From assembly GCA_963693315.1 (NCBI GenBank), contig OY856188.1:96095745-96159744 (forward strand): a DNA stretch of 64,000 nucleotides. Reading direction: 5' to 3'. Origin of the DNA: Diogma glabrata (Eukaryota > Arthropoda > Insecta > Diptera > Cylindrotomidae). The position numbers and the translations under genes are program-made. This document shows positions 1-11,640 of the stretch, piece by piece (the first letter of the stretch is position 1; every line of letters starts with the position of its first letter). A model generated the notes under the pieces. The model worked only from the letters and a program-made list of their open reading frames with translations, was not told the DNA's origin and made no database searches.

Positions 1-2050
1 CTTTTATAAATAAATTTTATTTTTGGCGATGAACCAAAATAATATGAGAAAATTTGTTAAAATAAAACAGAAAAAAACAGGAAAAATGAATAAACAAAAT
101 TTTTTTTTTTTTTTATGTTCGTTTTCCCTCATTTTCCTTGTTTTATTTTCATACTTTTGTGCTTGTTTTTGGTAGAAAGAAATTATGATGTGGAAAACTG
201 CAATAAGTTTTTCTATTTTTCGTGTTGTTGTTGTTGTTGTATTTTTTCTACAACTAGTACTACTCTCTGTTCTGTATTTAAAAATGAAAGAAAGATAAAT
301 TTTCTGGATTTTTTTCTTCTGTGTTTAGTTTTTCATGTTTGCTTTTGGTTTGCTGCTTTATATCTGTTAAAAAGAAAATATTTTTTAAATGTTTAAAATT
401 AAACGACAAGTAGAAGTTTTTTATTTTATTTTTCAACTTGAATGAAGAAAAGTTTTTTATATTGCGTTATTGTTGTGTTTAAAAATAATTATAGTTAAGG
501 AACGAAAACATTGTTTGTTAATGAGAGAATGGTTTGTATTTGTTAGATATGTTTTTTATTTTATATCTTCACCATGCATGAATTTCATGTTAATAGGAAC
601 TGAATATGATAAATTTCAAGGATTATTGTGTTTTATAAAAATTATAGAATTTCGGAGTCTTGTATTGTCGAAGTATGGTTTATGTACAATGTCCTTATTA
701 TTGGCGCTATTTTTGATAAATTATTAGCGTTAGCACTTTCACGTATTCCTGCGTGGACGAGTTCGGGTTCCCATTAAAAACTCTATGGCAGGATGTAGTC
801 AACTTAATATCGTTTTTCTCGTATCAGTGGTGTGAATATATGTCAAAAGGTATTGACGTCTCTTAGGGCAGTGATTGATGTTTTAGTAATACACACCTCA
901 TTTAATTTTTATAAATCATTTCAGATGCCTGTGCTCGGAAAATGGAAAATGAAGTTTAGTTTTCGTCCAGACAAGAAATGGTTTTGAATGTATAAACCTG
1001 TGAAGAATTGTGGATTCACTCGAGTTCTTGGAAGTCGTTTGAAGCAAAATAGCTTAGCACTGCTGCGAAAAAGGGGTTATAGAAGAAACAAAAACTATCA
1101 TGTTTCTGCATAATAAGGCATGTTCCACTGCGTTTTAAGGATGCTGTTAGGACATTGTTTTTAGGTCAAGAACATAACCGGGGAAGCAATTCTTATTTAT
1201 GCTTGGAAATCAATAGATAGACTAAGATCATCGAAAGAAAACTTCAAAAAAACTTTAAAGTGGTAAACCTCAAAAACCTCGAAAAAAAATCAACTGCAGG
1301 AGAAAATACGGTTCGATGTTGGAAATTTAAATCAGAGTTTATATTATAATTCACGCGATTAAAAGTTGTTCATAATTCATCCTAAAGATAATTTATCGGA
1401 ACAACAGAACTTCCTCCTTGTGGAACAGTAATAAACCATCAACGCAGCAAGCAGCTTTTGAGACAGTAAGCGAAAATACCATTACAACTCAACTACAGTA
1501 AGAAATTGTGCTGATAAGTCTTACGAGATTTGATATCGTAACAAAGTAACAGTCTACTGAGTACCTGATCACGTAAGGGCCGGCCAACATTACGGCAAAT
1601 GCATTTACCTAACATCTTCCTCCTAGATACTAAAATATTATCCGCATTATTCGAAAATCTGTTTATTCATATTTTTAAAGACTTCTCATCCCGTTCTTTT
1701 ACAATTTTGTTAAATTCTTAAGTACATTTTTTTGTAAAACTTCTATGTTTGTTACAAGCTAACAAAATCCAACAAAATGACTTTTTATCGTGGAAATGAA
1801 GGTTTTAGCGGTACGGATTCGCGATTTTATTTGTAAATTGGACAGTTGTTTTCTTTTAACTGTCGGTCGATGGTGGTGAGTTGAGGTAGACAACTGGGTT
1901 GTTAATGGTATTTTCGAACGGTAGAATTGTGAATTTGATTGACTGAATGTTGATCGTTGAATTGAGTTACATTCAAACTCAAAAAAAAATTATTGAAAAC
2001 TTGTTTTTTTTTGACTGTGTAATGTTTTGTGATAAGCTAATTTTCTTAAA
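1..2050. other. AT-rich stretch without a recognised gene
   Basis: The only open frames here are short and follow T-rich low-complexity sequence. A short (TTG)n run lies at about 222-240. Bases 720-1650 are less AT-biased and could be a decayed transposon, but I recognise no protein motif in either strand. Confidence 0.5.
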
Positions 2051-2460
2051 GAAAAATCAAATTCAAAAGGGCAAAATGATATAATATGTGTTTTTATTCG
2101 CCTACATATTAAAGTGTTACTTTATTACATGTGATTTGCGGCTTTAAAGTATCACTTTTCAACTATTTATTTTGTTGTCATAGCTACGTCCAAAAAAGTA
2201 AAAAGCATTTGTATTTGTTTAAATTCTATGAAAAATAAAATTTTTAAACCAAAGCAACCCTCAAATTCAAAATTTCATTATCCAATTAAAATAGTTGTTA
2301 TCATTTGTTGTCATAGCTACACAATAATTTGGAAAAAATAATAAATATTTTGTCAAAGGTTACTTGTTCCACATATTTTTATTTTAAAATTTATGTAAAT
2401 TTATAATTTCAATTTAGAATAAACAACTTTTCTTAAAATATTTTGCTTGCGGCGAATAAA

Positions 2461-2596
2461 AAATAGTATATGATGCACAGACGTAAGCTTTTTTGGACTT
2501 AATGTGGGTGCAAATCTCGGCTAGCGCCTCGATTTGCAAAGTCCACATCCGTCCAAAATCTTTAGCTTTACGTCCTAGCATCATAATGTACTATTT
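2461..2596. repeat. Imperfect palindrome of about 136 bp
   Basis: The outer arms pair as AAATAGTA with TACTATTT and ATGATGC with GCATCAT. Inward, GACGTAAGCT pairs with AGCTTTACGTC (one extra base) and GGACTTAATGTGG with CCACATCCGTCC loosely, closing on a loop around CTCGGCTAGCGCCTCG. It could be a very small foldback element or the core of a MITE. No coding content. Confidence 0.6.
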
Positions 2597-3103
2597 CCTT
2601 TGTTTTTACGTTTATTTATTTTTTCCTTTTAGTGTAGTGGACTATTGTTTGCGCTTTTATTCTTATTAGTTTCGTAAGACTTCGTTTAATCAGTTCATTA
2701 GTCAAGATTTATGTTGATGTTTCAATTAGAAGTATTTTGATTTATGTAATATAATATTTTACAAAATTTATATAATATTTTACAATATAATATTTTGATT
2801 TACACAACAATTCAAAATGGCGTTTGGTTATTAATTTTTTAGGTTTGGAGTGAGTTACTAAAACCTACATGGAAACTTTAATTTTTTAAAAGGATACCGT
2901 CAATTAGAAAATAGTATTGTTTGCACTTGTATCATTATTTTTTTTTTATTTTAAAATACAAAACTTAGGTCTATTTTTTATTATTTGTCTTATATATGTC
3001 GCACGCAAACCACTAAAACCACGTGAAAACTGGAGTTTAATTTTCTCTCCCGTAACTAAATAACAAAGTCTATGAAAAAAGCCAGCACTTTGAATCACCA
3101 TGC

Positions 3104-3560
3104 ACCCAAAAAAAAATTCAATATTTTAAATCGACAGAGGTACATCGATTTAACAAAGTAAAAAATTGCATATAAAATTGAGGAAATTGCCCTTAAATTA
3201 ACAAAAATAAGAAAATGCTGCATTCGAAAACTACTTTTGATTTAGAATTTTAAATCAATATATAAAATACTTGAATTGAATACATTTTGGTTGACTTTAA
3301 TAATCATATCAAAAGTACTGCAGTTAATTCTACAAAAGAGTAATATGCTTGATATTCTAGATGTTTATAACAACAGCATTGACTGTCGAAATAAGATTAA
3401 GTTTTTTCATTTGACAGTTAAAGTTTTGTGCATTTGTATTAAAAGTAGCGATACAATCGATTTAACTAAATAAAACGTCGGAGCCAAAACAATGTCATTT
3501 TATTCGAATTTACCTGCAATTTTGTCGGATCTACCACGATTATTTTTTTGGGTGTGTAAG
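3104..3560. repeat. Possible small MITE with terminal GCACCCAAAAAAA
   Basis: The left end reads GCACCCAAAAAAAAATT near 3104 and the right end, near 3550, reads ATTATTTTTTTGGGTGT, so the ends are inverted over about 15 bases. The interior is AT-rich and non-coding, and ATCGATTTAAC occurs near each end. Short A-rich terminal similarity can arise by chance, so this is weak. Confidence 0.3.
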
Positions 3561-3848
3561 TATGTAACATGTAATAGAAATTATTATCATCATTTCAGAA
3601 TTTAAATTATGCAAATAATTAATTATGAACAAGACAACAAAATTCGCGATGTTTACTCTTGCACCATTTTGAAAAAAAAAAAAAGAAAAATTGTTTTTAA
3701 ATGTTCTTGTATGGAGGCTGGTCGAAAGAATTCACGCCCGATGATCTAGTGAGGGGTGAATAATAGAGCTTCCATGCACGACCAACTGGTAGACCTGCAC
3801 AGTCAACCAGACCTCATACTACAAGATGGCAACCTATGTGTGCCTTTA

Positions 3849-3892
3849 AAACAACAGTGTTTGGATCTTTTAGATCCAAACAATGTTGTTCT
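3849..3892. repeat. Hairpin around TTTGGATCTTTTAGATCCAAA
   Basis: AACAACAGTGTTTGGATC is followed, after TTTTA, by GATCCAAACAATGTTGTT, giving two arms of about 18 bases with one mismatch. It lies in a 140-base stretch of higher GC content that stays open in one plus-strand frame but is not recognisable. Confidence 0.6.
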
Positions 3893-3899
3893 AGAGACT

Positions 3900-4384
3900 A
3901 TTAATTATTGTTTTAGTTTAGAGTAGTAGTCCTTCAGGTTAATGCCCCGATAAGCATTTTACGATCCCGAAGACTCAGAGTTGGAGTAAAGTTTTTGTTG
4001 CGTTGAGGAGGTAGGCGACGGAACACGAAGGTGAGGCATTTTGTTGGTTATTGGTGGTTTCCATATATACCATCCCACCCTCGAACGTTTGGTTAGGCTC
4101 TGGGTCCTCGGTGGAACGAGAACTCTACATTGCCGTTGAGTCTACATAGGAACTCTACAATGATGTGTTTCTATTTTCTTTTATTTTCGTTTATTAGAGC
4201 ATAGCCTGTTAGGGTTTTCTTGATAGGAATTGGAGGGAATATCTATAAACGATAACAGAAATGTAATTGTTTGGCTTTCTTGACACGCTTGCCCAAAGCC
4301 ATCCATTTCTAACACATAATTTAACACGAAGAAAACACAATCAGAAATTATGTAAATAAATCAAAAATATTTTTAACATTATAA
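3900..4384. other. No recognised gene
   Basis: Bases 3960-4150 are noticeably more GC-rich than the surroundings and look like transposon leader or LTR sequence, but no protein or terminal repeat could be identified. Confidence 0.35.
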
Positions 4385-5170
4385 ATACATAGTAATTAAT
4401 GCTAGATGATCCATAGAAATTATTAGTCCACCAACATCCCAAACTTTGATTGTTACTAATGAAAATTCCATTTCCTTCTTTCAAAACAAAATATTAATCA
4501 AATCCAACATTCAATTTATGCAATATCGTAAATGCAATAGATGCAACAACATTAACTAATGCTGCTTCTTCTGAATACCGAAGACCAACTAATGTCATTT
4601 CCATGTCGTCTTTGCAAAACAAGCTCTTACATTCAATTCGTAATCATCCTTTACACTTTTATTTGTCCACCATCTGATTAATTTTTTTCTAGTACACGGT
4701 ATGGTAAAACAACCAGATGCTCATAATTAAAAATACAAAAAAGTGTTATATATCAAAAGTATATATCAAAAAATGTTGAAATTTGTATTTTTATTTGCTT
4801 TATGTATTTGAAATTGTTGCCAGATAAAATCTTACTGCACAAAAACTTAATACAAGTGCCACAAAAACTAATCAAAAATAAAAAAATTAACTTTACCAAC
4901 TTAATTTTGGCATTTAATTAGTTAAACAATTTACATTAAAACTTGTGGGACAAGACAATAACACTACTGATCACCATCTTAGCTTTTTGATTAAAATTAA
5001 CATTATCTCTTCGATCGAAAGAATGATCGAGTATATCTAGTCCGATTTCCTTGTTTCTTTTTAATTAAACTCTTCGTCGCACACAAGTTTCCCCATATTT
5101 TCCTCAATGAAAAATGCAAGTCAACCAACTCAAAACATAATCTCAATAAAAAAATTCTAGTCAAACGAGA
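4385..5170 (+). repeat. Degenerate LTR-like repeat, copy 1
   Basis: Resembles the sequence at 9340-10145 in the same orientation and order: GATGATCCATA, then CAACATCCCAAACT, then a TTCTTCTGAATACCGAAGAC-like block, then GAGTATAT, then ATCTCAATAAA followed by TTCAAACG-like sequence. A TATA-like element before a polyadenylation-like AATAAA suggests a decayed LTR. Identity is low and gapped, so the pairing is an inference. Confidence 0.3.
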
Positions 5171-5199
5171 AAATGTACTCCTGTACAACTATAGACAAT

Positions 5200-7402
5200 C
5201 ATTCTGCTTTTAACAAACTGAACAACCGTATTTTATCCAAGAATAATATTATGGCAAAACTTTACATAACAAAAACTTATTAAACATGTACTATTAATTG
5301 ACATTGAGTGACACAACAAAGCAATTAACTTATAAAATGTAAAACATTGGTTGATTGATCTGTAGCACACAAAAATATTTTTTTTTTGTTGAAATGAATT
5401 ATTTTAATTTAAAGGCCGGAACCGAAATAAACAAGCGAATTTCTTAAAGTATGAATATTCTGTTTTTTAGACCACATGTGTTGCCTTGCCGGACTGATGT
5501 CATCGACGGAACGACCCATGTTAAGTTCTTTAGCTTAATTTTATTAGTAACCACCTGGTTTCTGGAAGAGTTGGAGCTGTTAATCACAACTCTATCTCTA
5601 TTTTTATGATATAATTTTTTTAGTTTTTGTGATTAGTTTTTGTTAATAATTTATTGATTATATTTAATTTTTTTCATATTTTAGTTTTTCGGAAAAATTT
5701 CTCTGATAATGTTAGAATTTTGAAAACTGTTTCGTTTGAAAATTTTTATTAATATTGAAATTAGTGGATATTTTGAAATTTTTGAAATTTTAAACTATTA
5801 AATAGAATTAATTTTATTCGGTAATTTATTTAATTTTTTTAAATTGTTTTGATTTGTTTTTGTAATTGGTTTTTATCACTTTTAATTTTTGGAAATTAAA
5901 TTTTAGTAAATCACTTTAATTTTTGTTGATTTTTAATTTTTTTATTGTCATTTTTTTTATTTTCAAATATATTTTTATGAATTTTTAAGTTTTCTGCAAG
6001 TTTTTTAAAATATGTTATTTATGAAATAAATTTTTGGAATTTTAAATATTTTTTTAATTTTAAATTTTTATTTTGATATTGTTAAATTCTTAAATTTATA
6101 ATAATTTTAAAATTTGTTTTATAATGGTTCATTTGTTTTTGTAACTTTGAAATATTTTACCTTTTGAAGGAAATTTTTAATTTTTAAATAATTTTGAATT
6201 ATTTTTAAAATTTTTTGTAATCTTAGTTTTTTTTGAATTTTTAAAATACTTTTGTAAACCTTTAAACTTTTGTATAAATCTCAAATTTTTAAACAGTTTT
6301 AAGTTGTTTTGTATAATATGTTTTTGTTTTAAAATCGTTGTTCTGTTAAATTAAATTTTGAAAATTTGTTGTTCATTGTAACATTTTTAAAATTTTCGTT
6401 GGTATTAAATTTTTTTTTTTGTAATATTTGTAATCTTAGTGAATTTGGTTGGGATTTTTCTTAAAATAATTTTAAGCATGCATAAATAAGAAAAAAAAAT
6501 TTTTTGAGTTTCTCGTTTCTTTTAATTCATTTTGAATTGTTTTCAAATTTGTAAAGTGTTCTGATGAATAGTTTTTAATTGGAAACTTGTTATTTCATCT
6601 GATATCAGCTAATATTTGAATTTTTTTAATTTTATTTTGATTTTAAGAATTTTCAAATTTTTCGTATGTAGTTTAAAATTTTTTTAGTAGGTTTAGTTTT
6701 TAATTTTTCGAATTTCATTTTATTTTTCAAATTTTTTTTCGAACTTTAAAGTTATAAATTTTTTGATTTTTCTTGAATGAATCTTTGTTTGTTAACAGTT
6801 TTTTTTGGAATTTTTAATCGGGCCGACTGCTCGGCTTTCTCACTCAATTCTGCAACTCAAGTTTATTTTTTGGTTGGAAATTTGGTGTCAAAATAAGTTT
6901 TTTTTGTAAATTTGTTATAATTTTTTCTTGGTTTAGATTTAGTTCGAATATTTTGAATTTTGTCTCTTAGTTTTTTCCTCATTCTCTTTCCATACGGTTT
7001 CCTTTGAGTCACTATAGCCCCCACTCCTAAAAGGATCCTGGGCAATAGCAGTGACGTGTGCAATGTTTGCTGACAGAAAATAGATGGACTATAATTATTC
7101 CGAGGGGTCATGCGTTCCACAAGTCCTGCCCTATAAAGGATCCCTCTCCGTACCTGGGAGATCTGTAAAGTCCCAATCTCAAACCAACATTTTGATATCA
7201 TTTCATTTCATTTAAATATTTTGTTAAATAGTAACTCAATTTTAAATAAACTTCAATTGTTGTTTACAAAGTCGTGTAGTCTGAGTTGCTCGGAGACTCT
7301 CGAGTAGTTTTTGGTAAAGTTTATAATTTGTTTGACAAAAGCTTTGGCTGAGACCTTCCGAATTTGAGAGAGATTTAGCAGCTGGTTATGACTCCAGTCT
7401 AT
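5200..7402. other. T-rich low-complexity stretch, no recognised gene
   Basis: From about 5590 to 6830 the plus strand is dominated by runs such as TTTTTAATTTTT with few G or C bases. A GC-richer block at 6830-7200 gives a 112-residue minus-strand ORF with no motif I recognise and no supporting splice signals. No gene called. Confidence 0.5.
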
Positions 7403-8697
7403 ATCCCAGCTAGCACAGATTTCGATTTGTAGCATAAATATGTTACAATTCGGATGTAATTCAGTTTTTTAAAACAAATTTAGTCACATATGGGTTATAT
7501 TACAGTTTTGACTTAGCGATTGGCAACAAATCATTCGGCTCAGTTACAATACTGTTTTAATTTTGTTACAGAAAAATACACTTGTTGTTAAAATGTGCCT
7601 TGAAAGTTACACAAAAAAAAGTTATGTTTAAGTTAAATTAACGTCAATAAAACATTTCGTTTTGTAGCAAGTCTTAAAAATGTTATTTTATTGTAGTTGC
7701 CACAAATCCAGTAACGAGCTAGCAACATTGATGTAACTAATAAATTTTCCTCCAGCTACTGTTACAAGAACGCTGTAGTGAGGTTTTTATTTAGTTGCAA
7801 TGACAGAAAAAACAAGGTTCGCTCATTGTAGTTGAAGAAATTTAGTTAGTTACAAGGACGCTGCAATTAGGTTGTTATACAGTTGCAATGACAGAAGAAG
7901 AAAACGGGTCGAGCGCAATAACTTTAGACAGCCAATTAGTTAAAAGAACGCTGTAATGAGGTTTTTATTCAGTTTCAAAAACTGTGGAAGAAATCTGTCT
8001 TGATGTTCTATGTTCGCCATATTTTTCGTTGTTTTATGTATTTCCTACACCATGCGGTTTTATTTGAGAAAATTCTAATGTGATTTTCTATAGTATTATT
8101 TATTTCCTATAACAATTTATGGTGCAATACGACACTAGGAGCATTGAAAACTGTATTTAGATATATAGATGTGAATTTTATGGTGATAATGAAAATTCGA
8201 AAATTTTCTAATTTTCTGCTTTTTTCCAAATTTTCATTTTTTGGGGGGCGCGTTAATTTTCCAGAGGTAAAACACCCACACTCATCGACAAAATGGCATC
8301 CGTTATAAAATTTTGATCTAAAAATCATGAAATTTTTCAATTTCAAAGTACATATTGAGTAGTGTCTGATTTTTAAAACTTATAAATTATTTCAATAAAA
8401 ATCATGTAAAGAATAAATTATTAAAAACATTTTTAAAACATTACAATATGCAACTGAAATAAAAAAAAAATTCGTTGTTACATCTTGTTGCGTGCAACTT
8501 CAGTTTGGTACATCAACACATTTTAAACATAGCTATAACCCATTTGTCGCCTTATTGCGACCAAATTTGTTACAAAATATACCGTAAATTCTGCTTTTTC
8601 TGTCGCAATAGAGCTACAGTTGTGTTACATATCTAATCTTGCGACTATTTTATTTGTTACTTTAGCTCTATTGCTACAAGTTTGTGCTAGCTGGGAT
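7403..8697. mobile_element. Non-autonomous terminal-inverted-repeat element, about 1.3 kb
   Basis: The left end ATCCCAGCTAGCACA (7403-7417) is exactly inverted at the right end (8683-8697), and inside it GATTTGTAGCA pairs loosely with TTGCTACAAGTTT. The interior has no transposase-like ORF. It contains many TGTTAC/GTAACA motifs and a tandem array (7745-7990). This is the plan of a long MITE or a deleted DNA transposon. The superfamily is unclear because no obvious target-site duplication beyond AT could be assigned. Confidence 0.7.
7745..7990. repeat. Three tandem units of about 95 bp inside the element
   Basis: The motif GAACGCTGTAGTGAGGTTTT, followed by TAGTTGCAATGACAGAA, recurs as GGACGCTGCAATTAGGTTGTT and as GAACGCTGTAATGAGGTTTT. 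Each copy is spaced by roughly 90-110 bases and followed by a purine-rich tail. Subterminal repeats of this sort are common in non-autonomous DNA transposons and can be transposase binding sites (inference). Confidence 0.65.
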
Positions 8698-8699
8698 GC

Positions 8700-9339
8700 C
8701 TGTTTCTACTAACTAGCTACTGAATTCTCTCAACTAATACATAATTAAAACTAATATCACAGGATGAATAAAACTAAAAAAAATAAAACAAATTATGCTT
8801 CTAGAGGCAGACCTCAAACTTCAGCTCTCTACATCTTTACCAGCACTATCATAAACATTTTCAAATATAAAACGATTTAATAAATTAAATTGCAAAAACG
8901 AAATATGTCAAAATATCAAATATAAGAAATATAAAGATTCATTTATTATATTTGCAAAAAAATATCAAAATATCCAATATAAAAACTCAAAATATCAAGA
9001 AAAAGATATTTAAAATAATATATGCAACGGTTGGCTGCTATATATTTCTAGTACCTGTTTCGGCGCCAAGTAAAACAATAGCACTTTTTATAAAAACAAA
9101 TGGAAGTCTTGTCTGGGGATAAATTCGAAAAAAGGAAAAACATTATATTTAACAATTTATCAAATCTAACAATTTAACAGTTTATCAAACAATAATAATA
9201 ATTAATAATTAAATTTAATAATTATTTAATAATTAAACATTAACAATTTAACTCCAAAAAAAAAGATTCACAAACAAAAAAAAATTACATAAATCAAATC
9301 AAAAAATTATATAAAATAGATTAAACAAAGCTTACATTA
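8700..9339. other. No recognised gene
   Basis: AT-rich sequence with simple AATAAT and AATATCAAAAT repetition and no motif in any frame. Confidence 0.5.
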
Positions 9340-10145
9340 AAATTAGGTGATGGATGATCCATAAAAAAGTATTCTTTGAACAACATCCCAAACTGTGAGA
9401 TTTTAATCCCATTTGTAATCCCTCTCATATTGAAACACACAGCATCATATCTTCACTCAACTGTCTGGGTACAATAATATTAACATGTATTGTTCTTCTT
9501 GAACACCGACCGAAGACAAAACGCTGACAATTGAATTTCCTTTTTTTTTAACAAAAACTATTGATCTTATTTAACATTCGACCTATCACAGCCAATATTT
9601 TGAGTACAACCAGTTGCACATTTTTACCTTGATATTTCATTTCACATTCCAATAGGACATCTTTAACATCATCATGTAAACGACTTAAGGCTACAGCCGT
9701 GGTACAGCTTATCTCGTAATTCTTTTCATTATTCTGATCTACTATACTTGTCCATATACTGCATTTATTACAATATCATTTTTAAGCTCCTCAAATTAAA
9801 ATTTTATCAAAATATTTACAAAGAAAATAAATAACTCAATGGATTCAATTTTTTTAAATTTGTATTTGTATTGAAATAAACATACAAATAATTTGGAGTT
9901 TTCTTTTATTGAATCTATAAACAATTATTTTATTATTTAAATTGTTTGATGATAGTTTATTATTTTTGATTTTAAATGTACACAATTCAATTCCTCGGAC
10001 CAAATGAACGAGTATATAAAGTCAAATTCCCCTGCTTCTTTCTGTTTTATCATCCTTTTTATCTTACACAATTTAAAAGTTTTCCTTCCAAATTTCAATT
10101 TCCATATATCATCTCAATAAACAGTTTTATTCAAACGGCGTGAAT
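9340..10145 (+). repeat. Degenerate LTR-like repeat, copy 2
   Basis: Colinear with 4385-5170. Near its right end GAGTATATAAAG looks like a TATA box, followed by a pyrimidine-rich stretch and CTCAATAAACAG, a layout expected for the U3-R-U5 part of an LTR. No matching internal retroelement proteins lie between the two copies. Call made on weak, gapped similarity. Confidence 0.3.
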
Positions 10146-11050
10146 TCAGTTAGCCAGGGACTCAACCAAATAATGGGATCGCTCTATTGCCCGCTGAATT
10201 CGCTTGAACGACGATGCAATAATAAGTCGAACGCACAATTATAAAAAACGACGGATGGAAGAAATTGCTAACTTATTGTACACTTGTTCGAAGTATATCA
10301 CAATATTATAATCCTGAAAATTTTAATTAAATGCACTGAATGTTTATACACCAAAAATAATAAAAAATAAAAAATCAAATGTTTGTTTATAAAAAATTTT
10401 ATTTGATATTATTTATTTTACAATGTTATATAAAGAGCAATAAATGTTTTTTTTAAATCACAAATTTATTTTAAAATAAAAGAAAAAAACAAGGTCTTTA
10501 AATGTTTCAATAAATTTTAAACAATTTTAAGAATTTAAATAATTAATCTTTTAATATTATACAAAATAATTTTTCACTTTCATCTACCAATTATATCGCG
10601 AAGCTCTTCAAAGGGAGAGCGAATTTTTATATATATGAAAATTTGACGTAAGTATTAAATTAATTTTATTTCCCAAAAAAAAGGATAAATTAAAAACCGC
10701 AGTTTTTATTGTAATGCATTTGCGGTATAAGTCTTAACTATGTTATACTTAATAGTCCAGACATAAATCAATTAAAACGATCAAATACCGTACGTACGGA
10801 TCGGCAAATATTTACATTGGAATAATTGTAAACATAAACAATAGTGACGTAAATTTGTTAATCAAAGGTGACGTTTTTTGTATTCATTGTTAATTTGTGA
10901 GTTTTGTAAGCTTAAATATTAATTGGTAACTATAAGTTGATTCTATTAATGCAATGTGTAATATTTTGATATGTTTTATTCTTAAAGAACATAACAGCCG
11001 CCGTCACCACGTGTTGATGCTCTGGATGCAAACACAGGTGAGTTACTACT
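10146..11050. other. No recognised gene
   Basis: AT-rich. A 12-base perfect palindrome CCGTACGTACGG lies near 10790. Nothing else stands out. Confidence 0.45.
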
Positions 11051-11145
11051 CTGGATATGTGGGTCGATTTACATGAAAAATTAAATTTTTTCGAAAGAAT
11101 ACTTGCCTGGTTGCCAGGCCAAAAAAACTTTTTTTCTAGCTGTTG

Positions 11146-11640
11146 GAGATTTTTGAGGTTATGTCAAAACCCTAACGTGCTCACCTTGAATTCAAATTCG
11201 GGCACCCTAAAAACATATGGTTTGCCTACTCGGTATACCGTAGTTCTAGCTATTTTACGGGACTATAAGGTTATGGCTTCATGAGGTTATTAGGTCAAGG
11301 ATTTAAAGGGGTTCAAGTTTATAACATAAGTAAATCAATCGATGTAATGTGTTTCCGGGCTTTAGGATTTAAATCGTTTAGGATTATCGAGTTTAATGGT
11401 TGTAGTGGATTTGGGGTCTTTTGAAGTTATATAAAAACCCTGACATGCTAGGGTCAAACCGAGGTCGAAATCAGATTCAGTGACCCCTAAAAAATATGGT
11501 ATATATAGTCTTCCCGCCAGACTGTAATATGTTTTTGAAGCGCTTTTAGTGGGTCATAAAATTATGGGGTAGTGAGGTTATAGTGTTGGAGGTTTAAAGG
11601 TTTACAGGGTTATACATTTAGTTAACAAATCAATGTGCTA
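11146..11640. repeat. Divergent tandem duplication, period about 280 bp
   Basis: Two colinear blocks share the order GAGGTTATGTCAAAACCCT / GAAGTTATATAAAAACCCT, then an ACCCCTAAAAA-like motif with TATGGT, then GGTTATGG, GAGGTTAT, AAAGG and AAATCAAT. Stops occur in all frames of the second unit. Non-coding repeat of unknown type. Confidence 0.5.

Noticed and set aside
6863..7201. 112-codon minus-strand ORF
   Set aside because: The C-terminal half is low-complexity K/N/T from T-rich sequence; no domain or exon signals.
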